This document shows, piece after piece, positions 1-9,753 of a stretch of DNA of 49,797 nt. The stretch covers positions 1-49,797 of the forward strand of contig NZ_RQYN01000018.1 in assembly GCF_003860135.1 (NCBI RefSeq). The letters run 5' to 3'. The notes under the pieces are model-generated. The model saw only the letters and a program-made list of their open reading frames with translations, had not been told where the DNA came from and made no database searches. Numbering within the stretch: the stretch's first letter is position 1; each line of letters opens with the position of its first letter. The position numbers and the translations under genes were made by a program. The stretch is from Tannerella forsythia (lineage in GTDB: Bacteria > Bacteroidota > Bacteroidia > Bacteroidales > Tannerellaceae).

Positions 1-1929
1 CACGTTGAACGGATATTCAGGATCAAACTCGGCCAGTGTCGCGCGCACATGTTCCATCGCCGCACGCATATCCGAGCCCGCTTTCACCCGGACATAGGCA
101 TAATTCTTCCAACGGCCCCAGTTTTGAGTGCCCCAGACGAAGAAAGCCATCGGAGCCACTTCGGTACGGAACGAAGCAAACTTCACGTCGGGCATAATGC
201 CGATAATCTCCGTGCTGTCGATCATCGTACCCACTTCTAACTGAAACTGGTCGCGCGCTTTCTCATTAAAGATATAAACACCGTGACGCGTATTCGCGTC
301 CTCGATACGAAATTCGCGTCCCTCCGTAACCGATATCCCCATCACGTCCAAAAAGGAATAATCGACAGGAAGCACTTGATATTGAATACTCTTATCATGG
401 TAATCCCGTCCCCAACTCATATAAAAGTCGGTGCTGGAGATCAACTGATCGGCATACGTAACGCCTTCCACTCCCGCAAACTCTTTCATACGGTTCGTAA
501 AAGCGTCCAGACTTTTATTAATCTGCTCATTGATATTCGTGACGATCAGCGCATCTTTTTCGTATCCCAACGATGTGTGCTGCATAAAATGATTTTGCAG
601 ATACATAAACGACGCACCGATCAGCAACGCAAACGAAGCGATAAACTGCACGCTGATAAGCACGTTACGCAACACCCGGCCTTTCGGCGACAATCCGAAG
701 CTCCCTTTCAAGACCAGCGCGGGCGGGAACGAAGTCATATAGAACGACGGATAAAGTCCGGCCAGTAGCCCCGTCAGCAACGCGATAAGCGCTGTTCCTC
801 CCACGATCAGCGGCTGCGAAGCGACCGACAAGTCCGCATCGACAAGCAACGACAGCTCCGTACGGGCAAACAACATCACGAATCCGATCGCCATCACATA
901 CGAGAACAAACTGATCAGCATCGCCTCCAAGACCAACGACCGCCGGATAGTGCCCTGACTCCCTCCCAGTACTTTTTGCGTATTGATGCTTTTGATGCGC
1001 ATGGGCGTCAGCGCCGTGCTGAAATTCGTAAAATTAATCCCCGCAATCACAATCACGACAATGGCTATCGCGAACAAGACCCGCAAGGTCTGGCGACTGG
1101 CTTTGGGGGTAAAATCAAAGATCGCATCGGTTACATAATGCACCTCGGTCAAAGGAGTAAAACGCAGGCCTGCATTTAGTTTTTCCCAATCGACTTCGTC
1201 CGTTTGTCCGATCATCTGCGGGTTGGCTTTGTTATTCTTTTTAAAATTTTCATAGACAGAAGACATATTGTCTGCATCATCCATCCGAACGAACATCTGA
1301 TAGTTCCAATTTCCCCAATTCGTTTTGTTCTCGTTCTCAGGAATCGTAGTGTACACGATATTCTGTACAAGGGTGTTCGCCGGAAAATCGCGATACACCG
1401 CACCGACGGTCATATGACTGTACCGACCGGTCAACTGTCTGCCTGCGGCCGGTTGATCACCAAACAGTTTCCGCGCCATACTAAGCGGTATCATCACATG
1501 ATCCGGCTGCTTTAAGACATCTTTTGTACCTTCCACAAAATCGAACGTGAACACATCCGTATATTCGGGAGAAACCTGCACGCTTTTTTCTTCATAAAAC
1601 TGTTTGACACCGTTATTTTCAACGGAGAAAAACAGATCGGTACTATGAGGAAAAGACAGCGCACCGGCAACAATATGCGGTGAAGAAGCAAAAAAAGCCT
1701 CGGCCAACGGTCGATTGATGACCACCTGCGCACCTTCCTGATAGATAAATTCGACCCTGAAAATATTGGGATGGTTAGGGTCGGAAGTATCGAATGTCCG
1801 GTCGTAATCGACCTGCATCATAATCACCATAAACGCGGCGAAGGCGACCGACAACCCCGCCACGTTTAGCAGCGTCGCCATCTTAAAACGGCGAATCACA
1901 ATCAATAGATTTCTGTATATCGTTTTCAT
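1..1929 (-). CDS. ABC transporter permease, FtsX/MacB type (3' end beyond window)
   Basis: 643 codons are visible, read from an ATG at 1929 (MKTIYRNLLIVIRRFK); the gene runs off the left edge, so the C-terminal FtsX block is missing. The N-terminal transmembrane helix follows a basic start, then comes a large extracytoplasmic MacB_PCD-like domain. Roughly residues 285-410 hold helices of the first FtsX domain, and a second periplasmic domain follows. It is the third permease paralogue of this locus and lies just downstream of the ATPase gene. Family knowledge: such permeases pair with a LolD/MacB ATPase to move lipoproteins, peptides or drugs, or to transmit mechanical force across the inner membrane. 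The substrate cannot be read from sequence. The start is supported by similarity to the starts of the two upstream paralogues. Confidence 0.9.
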   Translation of the reverse strand, partial: MKTIYRNLLIVIRRFKMATLLNVAGLSVAFAAFMVIMMQVDYDRTFDTSDPNHPNIFRVEFIYQEGAQVVINRPLAEAFFASSPHIVAGALSFPHSTDLFFSVENNGVKQFYEEKSVQVSPEYTDVFTFDFVEGTKDVLKQPDHVMIPLSMARKLFGDQPAAGRQLTGRYSHMTVGAVYRDFPANTLVQNIVYTTIPENENKTNWGNWNYQMFVRMDDADNMSSVYENFKKNNKANPQMIGQTDEVDWEKLNAGLRFTPLTEVHYVTDAIFDFTPKASRQTLRVLFAIAIVVIVIAGINFTNFSTALTPMRIKSINTQKVLGGSQGTIRRSLVLEAMLISLFSYVMAIGFVMLFARTELSLLVDADLSVASQPLIVGGTALIALLTGLLAGLYPSFYMTSFPPALVLKGSFGLSPKGRVLRNVLISVQFIASFALLIGASFMYLQNHFMQHTSLGYEKDALIVTNINEQINKSLDAFTNRMKEFAGVEGVTYADQLISSTDFYMSWGRDYHDKSIQYQVLPVDYSFLDVMGISVTEGREFRIEDANTRHGVYIFNEKARDQFQLEVGTMIDSTEIIGIMPDVKFASFRTEVAPMAFFVWGTQNWGRWKNYAYVRVKAGSDMRAAMEHVRATLAEFDPEYPFNV

Positions 1930-2174
1930 TTCTGTTTTTTATTCGTTAGCAATCAGCGTTCAGATTTAACCACAAGTTTCACAAGTTATGACAAGTTGCA
2001 CGAGTTTAATGGTTCGTCAACGTTCAGCCAGCAAACAATTCAACAAATCAACATCCAAACGCCCGAAGGGCTTCACTTTTCACTTTTCGTTTTTCACTTT
2101 TCACTACCTCTGACTACTTTGCTCCATTTTTCACTTTTCACTTTTCACTACCCTGACTACTTAAAAACTATCTC
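1930..2174. repeat. Intergenic composite repeat between ATPase and permease genes
   Basis: This gap of 245 bases holds no gene. It has the same ordered modules as the gaps at 2850-3321 and 5656-5964: a block beginning AACCACAAGTTTCACAAG (about 1968), a CAACAAATCAACA-rich block, the short dyad CGCCCGAAGGGC (about 2060), and a run of TTTTTCACTTTTCAC units. The order is seen directly; a function is not apparent. Confidence 0.75.
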
Positions 2175-2849
2175 CTACAATCTTGTCGAATCTACGATCC
2201 GTCCGTCGAAGAGGTTGATGATCCGGTCGGCAAAGCCTGCGTCGTGCTGCGAGTGAGTCACCATAACGATCGTTGTGCCCTCGTTGTGCAGCTCGGTCAA
2301 CAGTTGAATCACTTCGAGACCGTTCTTCGAGTCGAGGTTTCCGGTCGGCTCATCGGCAAGAATCAGTTTCGGGTTCGAGACGACCGCACGAGCGATGGCC
2401 ACACGTTGCTGCTGACCGCCCGAAAGCTGTTGCGGGAAATGCTTCGCCCGATGACCGATGCTCATACGCTTGAGGATGGCCGCCACCCGCTCCTTCCGCT
2501 CCGAGGCTTTGATGCCGAGATACGTCAGCGGCAGTTCCACATTCTCGAATACATTCAGCTCGTCGATCAGGTTAAAACTCTGGAACACGAACCCGATATT
2601 GCCTTTGCGCACCTGCGTACGTTCTTTCTCTTTCAGATGGCCGACTTCATGTTCGCCGAGGTAATAATTCCCTTCGGTCGGATTGTCCAACAGTCCGAGG
2701 ATATTCAGCAGCGTCGATTTGCCACAGCCCGAAGGGCCCATAATCGCGACAAACTCGCCATCCTTCACTTCCATCGATACTTTGTCCAGCGCGATCGTCT
2801 GTACTTCTTCCGTTTCAAAATACTTCGTCAAATTTTCTACTTTAATCAT
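2175..2849 (-). CDS. ABC transporter ATP-binding protein, LolD/MacB type
   Basis: A 224-residue nucleotide-binding subunit of normal length for LolD/MacB ATPases. Walker [10 protein letters not shown] is at residues 38-46, the Q-loop near 90, signature LSGGQQQ at 142-148, Walker B LILADEP at 162-168, and the H-loop in VTHS near 198. It would act at the cytoplasmic face of the inner membrane and power the FtsX-type permeases beside it. It is the only ATPase in the visible cluster, so three permeases probably share it or assemble with it alternatively (inference). All motifs are intact. Substrate unknown; the flanking TolC-like and HlyD-like genes point to export. Confidence 0.96.
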   Translation of the reverse strand: MIKVENLTKYFETEEVQTIALDKVSMEVKDGEFVAIMGPSGCGKSTLLNILGLLDNPTEGNYYLGEHEVGHLKEKERTQVRKGNIGFVFQSFNLIDELNVFENVELPLTYLGIKASERKERVAAILKRMSIGHRAKHFPQQLSGGQQQRVAIARAVVSNPKLILADEPTGNLDSKNGLEVIQLLTELHNEGTTIVMVTHSQHDAGFADRIINLFDGRIVDSTRL

Positions 2850-3321
2850 GATTGTTATTTTTTTATGTTTATATATTTATTATTTAGTTTTCAGTTTTCA
2901 GCATTCAGATGAACCACAAGTTTCACAAGTTCTCTTACAAGTTTCACAAGGTTTCTTTCAGCATTCAGCGGTCAGCAAACCAACCAATCAACATTTCAGC
3001 ACTCGCAGGGCTGAAAGCCCGTTCTATTTCAGACCCATCCCGCAAAGGGGGGGGGAAATTATTCCCCCGTCTTGTTTTTTTGAGGGCTGTAAGCCTGAAT
3101 TAGTCAGCGATCCGTTTTCAGCATTCAAATTAACCACAAGTTGCACAAGTCTATGACAAGGAACACAAATTTTAATTTGCGTTGATTTGCGCTATTTGTG
3201 TTCATTCGCGTTCGGACCTCGTAATTCGTAATTTAATAAGCATTCAGCCATCAGCCCAAACAACTCAACACCTCAACGCCCGAAGGGCTCCACTTTCCAC
3301 TTTTCGTTTTTCACTTTTCAC
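2850..3321. repeat. Intergenic composite repeat, 472 bases without a gene
   Basis: No convincing gene. The stretch carries two copies of the AACCACAAGTT-type block (about 2910 and 3131), a GC-rich fragment with a run of nine G (about 3047-3055), the sequence ACACAAATTTTAATTTGCG, the CGCCCGAAGGGC dyad (about 3277) and TTTTTCACTTTTCAC units next to the end of the following gene. About 100 bases starting near 3131 closely match those starting near 5692. Confidence 0.75.
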
Positions 3322-5655
3322 CTATTCACTTCTCAAACTTTTCACCGGGTTCGTACGTGCTGCACGGAACGCCTGCCAAAAGACCGTAAAAAACGATATG
3401 GTCAGGCAAAATACAAAGGCCGTAAGATAAATCCACACCGAGAGCGATATGCGATACGCATAATCCGACAGCCACCCGCTCATAAAATACCAAATCAACG
3501 GCACGGCAATCACGAATGCAATCCCGACATACGAGAGGAACGTTCGCACTAACCTTCTCATCACTTCGTTCGTTGTCGAACCGAACACTTTGCGCACCGC
3601 TACTTCTTTCAGTCGCTGACGAATAAAATACGTCGACATGGCCAACAATCCGAGCAGCGAAATCAGCACGGCAATCCCCGCAAAAAGCGTAACGATCTTC
3701 GCCGTCCGTCGCTGCGAATCGAACGAATCCATCACCTGCTGATCGATATATTTTCCTTCGAACTCGCGGCCGGTAATACGTCGATAGACCGCCGCAATTT
3801 CACGATAACCCTCATAAGGATCCCCCTGCACCTCGATCAGGATATTCCACGCATCGATATCCGCTTCTTTTTTTACCATCATAAAAACAGGTTCTTTGAT
3901 ATGCGTGATGTTCGCCATCTGGAAATCCTTGATCACACCGGCAATTTTGATCTCGCGGTCATAATAATGAAAACACGGTGCCTCTTCCGAAAGACCGGTC
4001 TGGCGCAGAAATTCTTCGTTCACGAAAACGCCTTCCCCCGGTGCAAGGCGGTTGTTGCGGATGATTTCCAAACCAAGCATATTGAAAAATGTCGAATCGC
4101 CATTGATATTTTGCGAACTGATATTGTTCCCTTCGTAGTTGCCGCTGTAATTATTACCCCGGTTGAAAGGCGTACCCTGCGACACCGCCACACGACGCAC
4201 GCATGCCAGTTGCCGCACCTCGTTCCGGAACACGCTCGACTGCTCCGGATTGTCGAAATTATTCCACAAGTCAAGGATATTCTCCGTCCGGTATCCTAAA
4301 GGCGCATCGATGAGATGGCGTATTTGCAGATACATCGTCAAGGCGCACGCAATCATCACGATCGTTACGACGTTTTGCAGCGTGATAAAGACCTTGCTGA
4401 AGGTCATTTTCGTACGGCGACGGAAGGTGCCGCGCACCACCTCGATCGGTTTCGTGTTCGATATCATGACGGCCGGAAGCAATCCGGACAAGACGCTCAG
4501 CACGGCAATCACAGCTACCACGGCTCCGATGCCCCCCGGAGTAAGCAAGATGCGCAAGGAGATTTCGGTTTGCAGAAGGTCATTCACGAAAGGCACGAAA
4601 CCGCCCGCAAGCAATATCCCCACACCCAACGACACCAGCACCATCACGAACGATTCGAACAACAACCGCATGAAAAGCATCGTACGTTCCGAACCGAGCA
4701 GCCGCCGCAACGCCATCTCCTTGGCACGGAAGCCCGATTGCGCCATTGTCAGGTTGATGTAATTGATAATGGAGAAAATAAGAATCACTAATCCGACCGA
4801 TGTCAGAATCAGAACAAACCGTTTATCACCGCTTTTCAAAGGCCAACCGGCCTGCGAGAAATACACATCGGGCAGCTTCGTCAAAGTCGGTTGTTCGGAA
4901 TAGCCTTTCGCATACATCCAATAGAACGTTTTGAACCAGTCGCGCATATCGTCGAGCTTGGCCGACAGATCGGCACCGGCTTTCAATTTCAGAAAAGCCA
5001 CCGTACTGCCTGCGTTGTTATAATTTGTCAAACCGACCGAGCTGTTGAATGTCGTAACATGCTCGACACGAATGACGATGTCGGACGAGGGGATGACGGA
5101 CGGTTTCATATCTTCCATCACGCCACTGACGATCACCGACAGCGTATCGTTCAGCCAGATACTCTTGCCCATCGGGCTGTCACTGCCGAACGCACGCCGC
5201 GCAAACGATTCCGATACGACGGCCGACTGCATCGACTCCAAGACACTACGCTTCTGCCCTTCTTTCAAGCCGAACGAAAAGAAGGAGAAGAACGAAGAAT
5301 CCGCCATGAGCAGAGTGGCTTTCAGACTTTCGTCCGCTCCCTTCTGCAATCTCACGTTATGGCCGTTCGGGGTGGCCACGATGACCGGACAGGCAACCTC
5401 TACCTCCGGATAACGTTCCTGCACGCGCCAAGCCACAGGCAAGGCATTCAGATAATCCCTGCTGCCGTCTTTATTCATATCTCCCAAAATGTAGATGCGG
5501 TCGCCATCCTCCTGAAACCGATCGACCGACAGTTCTTGCACGACATAAATACCGATCAAAATCACAAACATCAGCGATACGGAAAGACCAACGACATTAA
5601 TTGCCGTATACAATTTGTTTCTGGAAAGAAACTTCAAAAAAGATTTCAAGTTCAT
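3322..5655 (-). CDS. ABC transporter permease, FtsX/MacB type (second copy)
   Basis: 777 residues from the ATG at 5655 (MNLKSFLKFLSRNKLYTAIN). An in-frame TTG 24 bases upstream would lengthen it, but the ATG aligns with the paralogous starts. Layout: one N-terminal transmembrane helix, a large periplasmic MacB_PCD domain, a first FtsX block of three helices (about residues 280-400), a second periplasmic domain, and a C-terminal FtsX block of three helices ending in NPVKSLRSE. That ending is shared with the neighbouring paralogue (5965-8340). It should form the membrane channel or lever partner of the ATPase at 2175-2849. Two FtsX blocks in one chain are usual for Bacteroidetes versions. Substrate unknown. 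Confidence 0.94.
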   Translation of the reverse strand: MNLKSFLKFLSRNKLYTAINVVGLSVSLMFVILIGIYVVQELSVDRFQEDGDRIYILGDMNKDGSRDYLNALPVAWRVQERYPEVEVACPVIVATPNGHNVRLQKGADESLKATLLMADSSFFSFFSFGLKEGQKRSVLESMQSAVVSESFARRAFGSDSPMGKSIWLNDTLSVIVSGVMEDMKPSVIPSSDIVIRVEHVTTFNSSVGLTNYNNAGSTVAFLKLKAGADLSAKLDDMRDWFKTFYWMYAKGYSEQPTLTKLPDVYFSQAGWPLKSGDKRFVLILTSVGLVILIFSIINYINLTMAQSGFRAKEMALRRLLGSERTMLFMRLLFESFVMVLVSLGVGILLAGGFVPFVNDLLQTEISLRILLTPGGIGAVVAVIAVLSVLSGLLPAVMISNTKPIEVVRGTFRRRTKMTFSKVFITLQNVVTIVMIACALTMYLQIRHLIDAPLGYRTENILDLWNNFDNPEQSSVFRNEVRQLACVRRVAVSQGTPFNRGNNYSGNYEGNNISSQNINGDSTFFNMLGLEIIRNNRLAPGEGVFVNEEFLRQTGLSEEAPCFHYYDREIKIAGVIKDFQMANITHIKEPVFMMVKKEADIDAWNILIEVQGDPYEGYREIAAVYRRITGREFEGKYIDQQVMDSFDSQRRTAKIVTLFAGIAVLISLLGLLAMSTYFIRQRLKEVAVRKVFGSTTNEVMRRLVRTFLSYVGIAFVIAVPLIWYFMSGWLSDYAYRISLSVWIYLTAFVFCLTISFFTVFWQAFRAARTNPVKSLRSE

Positions 5656-5964
5656 ATTTTTTATTTTATTTATTAGCAATCAGCAGTCAGATTAACCACA
5701 AGTTTCACAAGTTATGACAAGGAACACAAATTTTAATTTGCGTTTATTTGCGCCGTTTATCTGACATCGTAATTCGTAATTTGTCATTCGTATATTTTAA
5801 TAAGCGTTCAGTAGTCAATTTTCAGCATTCAGCCAACAAACAAATCAACAACTAAACAACTCAACACCTAAACGCCCGAAGGGCTTCATTTTTCACTTTT
5901 CACTTTTCACTTTTCACTACTACTTTAACTATCTTTACTACTTTACTACTTTTTTCACTTTCAC
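5656..5964. repeat. Intergenic composite repeat between two permease genes
   Basis: A gap of 309 bases with no gene. It repeats the module order of the other gaps: AACCACAAGTTTCACAAG (from about 5694), ACACAAATTTTAATTTGCG, a CGTAATTCGTAATTT stretch, the CGCCCGAAGGGC dyad (about 5872) and TTTTTCACTTTTCAC units. Confidence 0.75.
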
Positions 5965-8340
5965 CTATTCACTCCTTAAACTTTTCACGGGGTTATCGTT
6001 CGCCGCGCTCCGTACATTAAACGCCACGACAGTTATGATGACTCCCAGCATCATCAAGCCACACATCGCGAAGAGGTACCATGCCAGCGAAACCTTTTCG
6101 GAGAAGCCCGAAAGCCATCCGGTGGCCGAATACGCCGCGAGAGCACAGCCACCGATCAATGCGGGAACGGCTATACGGATAATGTCACGCTCGAAGAGCA
6201 ACAAGACTTCTTTAAAAGTCGCTCCGTTGATTTTACGGATCGCTATTTCTTTCCGGCGACGGTTGATCTCATCGCGCGTATATCCGATCAATCCCGTCAA
6301 CGCAATAATTAACGTAATGATACATCCGATCATCACCGAATCGCGAAACAGTCGCGAAGAACGGTATAAATTCGTCATGTCCGCGCGCCAGTCGTTGATC
6401 GCCACGTTCTGATCGGGCAGCAACGCCTGTATAGTTTCCCGCACATGCGTCATGCCTTCCGGCGTCAAAGTATGAAACTTAACCAGCAGCTTGCGCGTCC
6501 ATTGCAGATTGGAAGCATAGAACATCACCGAAGGGCGCGTATCTTCGTTCTCGATGCTGTTGATGCGGATATCTTCGTATACGCCGCAAATGGTAAAAGG
6601 CTGTTTCATACCCTGACTGTGTTCCGTAATCAAAATTTCTTTGCCTATCGCGCCGTCGCTCCAGTCGACAAAGTTCTTCATTTTCTCCACAAACCGGCGG
6701 CTGACCATTACTTCGCGCGACGATGGCACGTTTTCCGTAAACGAACGCCCTTCCACTACCGGGATTTCCATCGTCTCCAGATAACGGTTACCCACCCAGT
6801 ACAGGTCTGCAATATTAAATAGTTCACGATCATTGCCCGGAAGGTAGACGTTATTTCCGGACTGTTTTTCGAAAGGAAGCTCCGAGAACGTGGTAACCGC
6901 CGCCACCTCGGGAAGACGTCCCACCTCGTCGACGATTTTGGAGCGTAGCGTAGAATCTGTGCCCCCCATATTGAAATAGGCGAGCTGCTCACAGTTATAT
7001 CCGGGGTTGTCGTTCGTCATGCGTCTATGCTGAAGAGTAATGATCACAAGGAAAGAGAACAGGAAGCCTACACCGACAAATTGTACGAACAGCAACGCAA
7101 GTTTCCAGTAACGGCGCGATTCGCGATAGTTCCGGAAAGCCGCCCCGACGGGGATACGCGCGAAAAGATGACCGGGGAGCAGCCCCGTCACGAGAAACAC
7201 GACCATACACACAGCCACAAGGATTGTAATGCTCTGCGACGAGAAAAGCGCCTGAAGCGACGCGGCCAGCAACTCTTCTACCGTGCCGCGAAACGCAAAG
7301 ATAAGCAACAGCGCCAGCGCAATCGAAATCAACAGATGAAGAAACGTTTCGGAAACGATCATCCCGCCGATGTTTCTGCCCGATGCCCCGTAACATTTAT
7401 GTACGGCTACTTCTTTCGTACGGCTGACAAACGACGAAATAACGACTAACACATAATTCATCACCGCCGCGAAGATGAGCACGAAAGCGAGCATGATCAG
7501 CAGCGAGGTCATCGATTTTACTTCAGGCGTCTTTCGATGCAGGTCGGTCAGCCGGGTAAGCGTATAACTCAGATCGACACCGGCCTTTTTCAAGGCCTCA
7601 AAATCCTGATATTTCCTCTGCATCGCCCGCATCGGTTCGGCCAGGCTATCGGGCTCGACACCGGGATACAGCTTCACATAGCCGCGATAACGGTCATTCC
7701 CTAACCAGTTCATGGTGCCGTCATAATCGGGTGCGACCATCACCTGAAGGGTTATGACTGCATCGTAACGCTGATGAGCATTCTCCGGTACGGTTTCGAA
7801 GACACCGCCGACAGGGATTTTATTCTTATTCTTGCTTCCGAGGCAAAGTGTTTTTCCCATGACGTCGCCCCCAATCTTCCGAGCCAGCTCTTCCGAAATC
7901 AAAATGGCGCCTTTCTTCGATAAGACGGCTTTCGCATCTCCCTGCAATATCTTGCGAGGAAACACATCGAAGAAGTATTCGTCGGCGGCAATCATGGAGA
8001 CCGTATATGCTTTTCCATCGTCGGTATACGCTTCACCGTCGTAAATTCCGGTGCATCGCGTAGCCATTTCCACACCCGGCACCTCTTCCCTCATCCCGAC
8101 AGCCACGCCGCCGCTCACTTGAGGATATTCTTTCAGCTCATTATTCTGAATGATTTTTTGGTTCAGCCGGTAAATACGTTCCGAATCGGGATAGAACGCA
8201 TCGTACGACTGCTCAAAGTAGACTTTGGCAATCAACACCAATCCCATCGCAAGCCCCGCGGCCAGCGAGATAATTTTAATTCCGTTGTTCCGTCCGCGTT
8301 TGGTCAACGAACGAAGCGCAATGATTATTCCCTGTTTCAT
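5965..8340 (-). CDS. ABC transporter permease, FtsX/MacB type (first copy)
   Basis: 791 residues from ATG at 8340 (MKQGIIIALRSLTKRGRNNG). Same layout as the other two permeases: N-terminal helix, long periplasmic domain, FtsX block around residues 285-410 (contains a typical basic cytoplasmic loop TKEVAVHKCYGAS), second periplasmic domain, C-terminal FtsX block with RRKEIAIRKINGA, ending NPVKSLRSE. It is the first permease after the adaptor gene. Sequence divergence from the 3322-5655 copy is large except at the FtsX cytoplasmic loops and the tail, so this is an old duplication or a heteromeric pair (inference). Substrate unknown. Confidence 0.94.
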   Translation of the reverse strand: MKQGIIIALRSLTKRGRNNGIKIISLAAGLAMGLVLIAKVYFEQSYDAFYPDSERIYRLNQKIIQNNELKEYPQVSGGVAVGMREEVPGVEMATRCTGIYDGEAYTDDGKAYTVSMIAADEYFFDVFPRKILQGDAKAVLSKKGAILISEELARKIGGDVMGKTLCLGSKNKNKIPVGGVFETVPENAHQRYDAVITLQVMVAPDYDGTMNWLGNDRYRGYVKLYPGVEPDSLAEPMRAMQRKYQDFEALKKAGVDLSYTLTRLTDLHRKTPEVKSMTSLLIMLAFVLIFAAVMNYVLVVISSFVSRTKEVAVHKCYGASGRNIGGMIVSETFLHLLISIALALLLIFAFRGTVEELLAASLQALFSSQSITILVAVCMVVFLVTGLLPGHLFARIPVGAAFRNYRESRRYWKLALLFVQFVGVGFLFSFLVIITLQHRRMTNDNPGYNCEQLAYFNMGGTDSTLRSKIVDEVGRLPEVAAVTTFSELPFEKQSGNNVYLPGNDRELFNIADLYWVGNRYLETMEIPVVEGRSFTENVPSSREVMVSRRFVEKMKNFVDWSDGAIGKEILITEHSQGMKQPFTICGVYEDIRINSIENEDTRPSVMFYASNLQWTRKLLVKFHTLTPEGMTHVRETIQALLPDQNVAINDWRADMTNLYRSSRLFRDSVMIGCIITLIIALTGLIGYTRDEINRRRKEIAIRKINGATFKEVLLLFERDIIRIAVPALIGGCALAAYSATGWLSGFSEKVSLAWYLFAMCGLMMLGVIITVVAFNVRSAANDNPVKSLRSE

Positions 8341-8499
8341 TTTTTTATCAGTTTTCAGTCCTTCGGATGTTGAGTTGTTTAGATGTTTAGTTGTTTATTC
8401 GTTTAGATGTTTAGTTGCTTAAACAATTCAACAACTCAACAGTCAAACAACTCAACAGTCAAACAACTCAACAGTCAAACAACTCAACAATTAAACGAT
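8341..8499. repeat. 16-bp tandem repeat and inverted partner between adaptor and permease genes
   Basis: CAACTCAAC occurs at 8432, 8448, 8464 and 8480, an exact 16-bp period with linker AGTCAAA. The opposite sequence GTTGAGTTGTTTAGATG occurs upstream from about 8370, so the transcript could fold into long imperfect hairpins. No gene is seen. Confidence 0.75.
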
Positions 8500-9753
8500 T
8501 CACTTTGACAAGACGAGTACTTCACTGTTTTTATAGCTTTCGTAGCTTGAGATCACGACGCGTTCGCCGGCTTCGAGGCCTTCGAGCACTTCGTAATATT
8601 GCGGGTTCTGTCGGCCGATTTTTATTTTGCGGCGGTAAGCCTTTTTCCCGTCCTTATCGAGCACAAAAATCCAGTTTCCGCCCGTACTCTGAAAGAAGGT
8701 TCCTTTCGGGATGATGATGCTTTCGGTGGGTTGTCCGAGCTGAAGATTGATGTAATACGTTTGCCCGCTTCGGATATTGTCGGGGCGTTCGCCGGTAAAG
8801 ACAAAGTCCGTGCGGAATTTACCGTCTCGCACTTCGGGATAGACTTTGCGGACGGACAGTTCGAAATTCCCGCCTTGACGCTCGAACGTGGCCGCCAGCC
8901 CGGCTTTTACACGGTCTATGTAATGTTCGTCGATCAAGGCTTCGATTTTATAGTCCGAGAGATTGTTGATCTGCCCGATTTTCTGTCCCGGTGAAACATT
9001 CTGCCCGAGTACGACGTCCAACAATCCCAGCTCGCCGTCGATTTGGGAGCGTACATTCAGGTTTTCCTTGCGTTCGCGGATAAGCAATACATTGCGACGC
9101 ATGTTCGCGAGGTTATCTTCCATTTGATCCATCTGAATGGAACGATAAATCGAGTCCTGATGCAATCGTTCGGTGATGAGCGTATGTTTTTGTCGGGCGA
9201 GTTCGTAATCTTCCTTCGCCTGAAGAAAATCTTCGCGGGCAATCAGCTTTTCTTCATACAGCTTTTCCTGCTGGCGGTAAGCCCGTAACTTGCGCGTAAT
9301 ATCGAGATCGAGTTGGAGCTTTTCCGTTTTATTATTCAGTCGGTCTTGCTCCATCGTCACCTGTGTGTTGCGCAGCAGATTCTGTTTCTCGGCCAGTTCG
9401 GCCTCGGCATTCAGGATTTGCAGGTCGAGGTTCGAGTTACTCAGCCGGATGATGATGTCTCCTCTGCGTACCTGAGCGCCTTCTTCCACGACCCTCTCCT
9501 GTACGATGCCGCCTTCTTCGGGACTAAGCTGCACGACCGTGATCGGCTGCACCTGACCATCGACACGCACAAAATCATTAAACTGCTCGTGGGTCACATG
9601 GCCGATGCTGATGCTTCGCGCATCGACTTTCAGCGTCGACGCATGGTTACCGAAAATCATCCATCCGATAAGCAATAAAAAAACAACTCCTCCGGCAATA
9701 TACGGAAGATGTTTTTTCCGTATCCCTTTCTTTTTTTCTAATTGTATATCCAT
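8500..9753 (-). CDS. Efflux periplasmic adaptor, HlyD/AcrA (membrane fusion) family
   Basis: 417 residues from ATG at 9753. A lysine-rich cytoplasmic start is followed by one transmembrane helix (about 18-35). A first biotinyl-lipoyl half lies around 70-105, a long alpha-helical hairpin rich in Q, E, K and R around 110-225, the second lipoyl half around 230-265, then beta-barrel and membrane-proximal domains to the end. It would bridge the inner-membrane FtsX/ATPase unit and the TolC-like channel encoded upstream. Length and order are normal for MacA-like adaptors. It is separated from tolC by the 21-bp repeat array, so it may be co-transcribed through that array (inference). Confidence 0.93.
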   Translation of the reverse strand: MDIQLEKKKGIRKKHLPYIAGGVVFLLLIGWMIFGNHASTLKVDARSISIGHVTHEQFNDFVRVDGQVQPITVVQLSPEEGGIVQERVVEEGAQVRRGDIIIRLSNSNLDLQILNAEAELAEKQNLLRNTQVTMEQDRLNNKTEKLQLDLDITRKLRAYRQQEKLYEEKLIAREDFLQAKEDYELARQKHTLITERLHQDSIYRSIQMDQMEDNLANMRRNVLLIRERKENLNVRSQIDGELGLLDVVLGQNVSPGQKIGQINNLSDYKIEALIDEHYIDRVKAGLAATFERQGGNFELSVRKVYPEVRDGKFRTDFVFTGERPDNIRSGQTYYINLQLGQPTESIIIPKGTFFQSTGGNWIFVLDKDGKKAYRRKIKIGRQNPQYYEVLEGLEAGERVVISSYESYKNSEVLVLSK

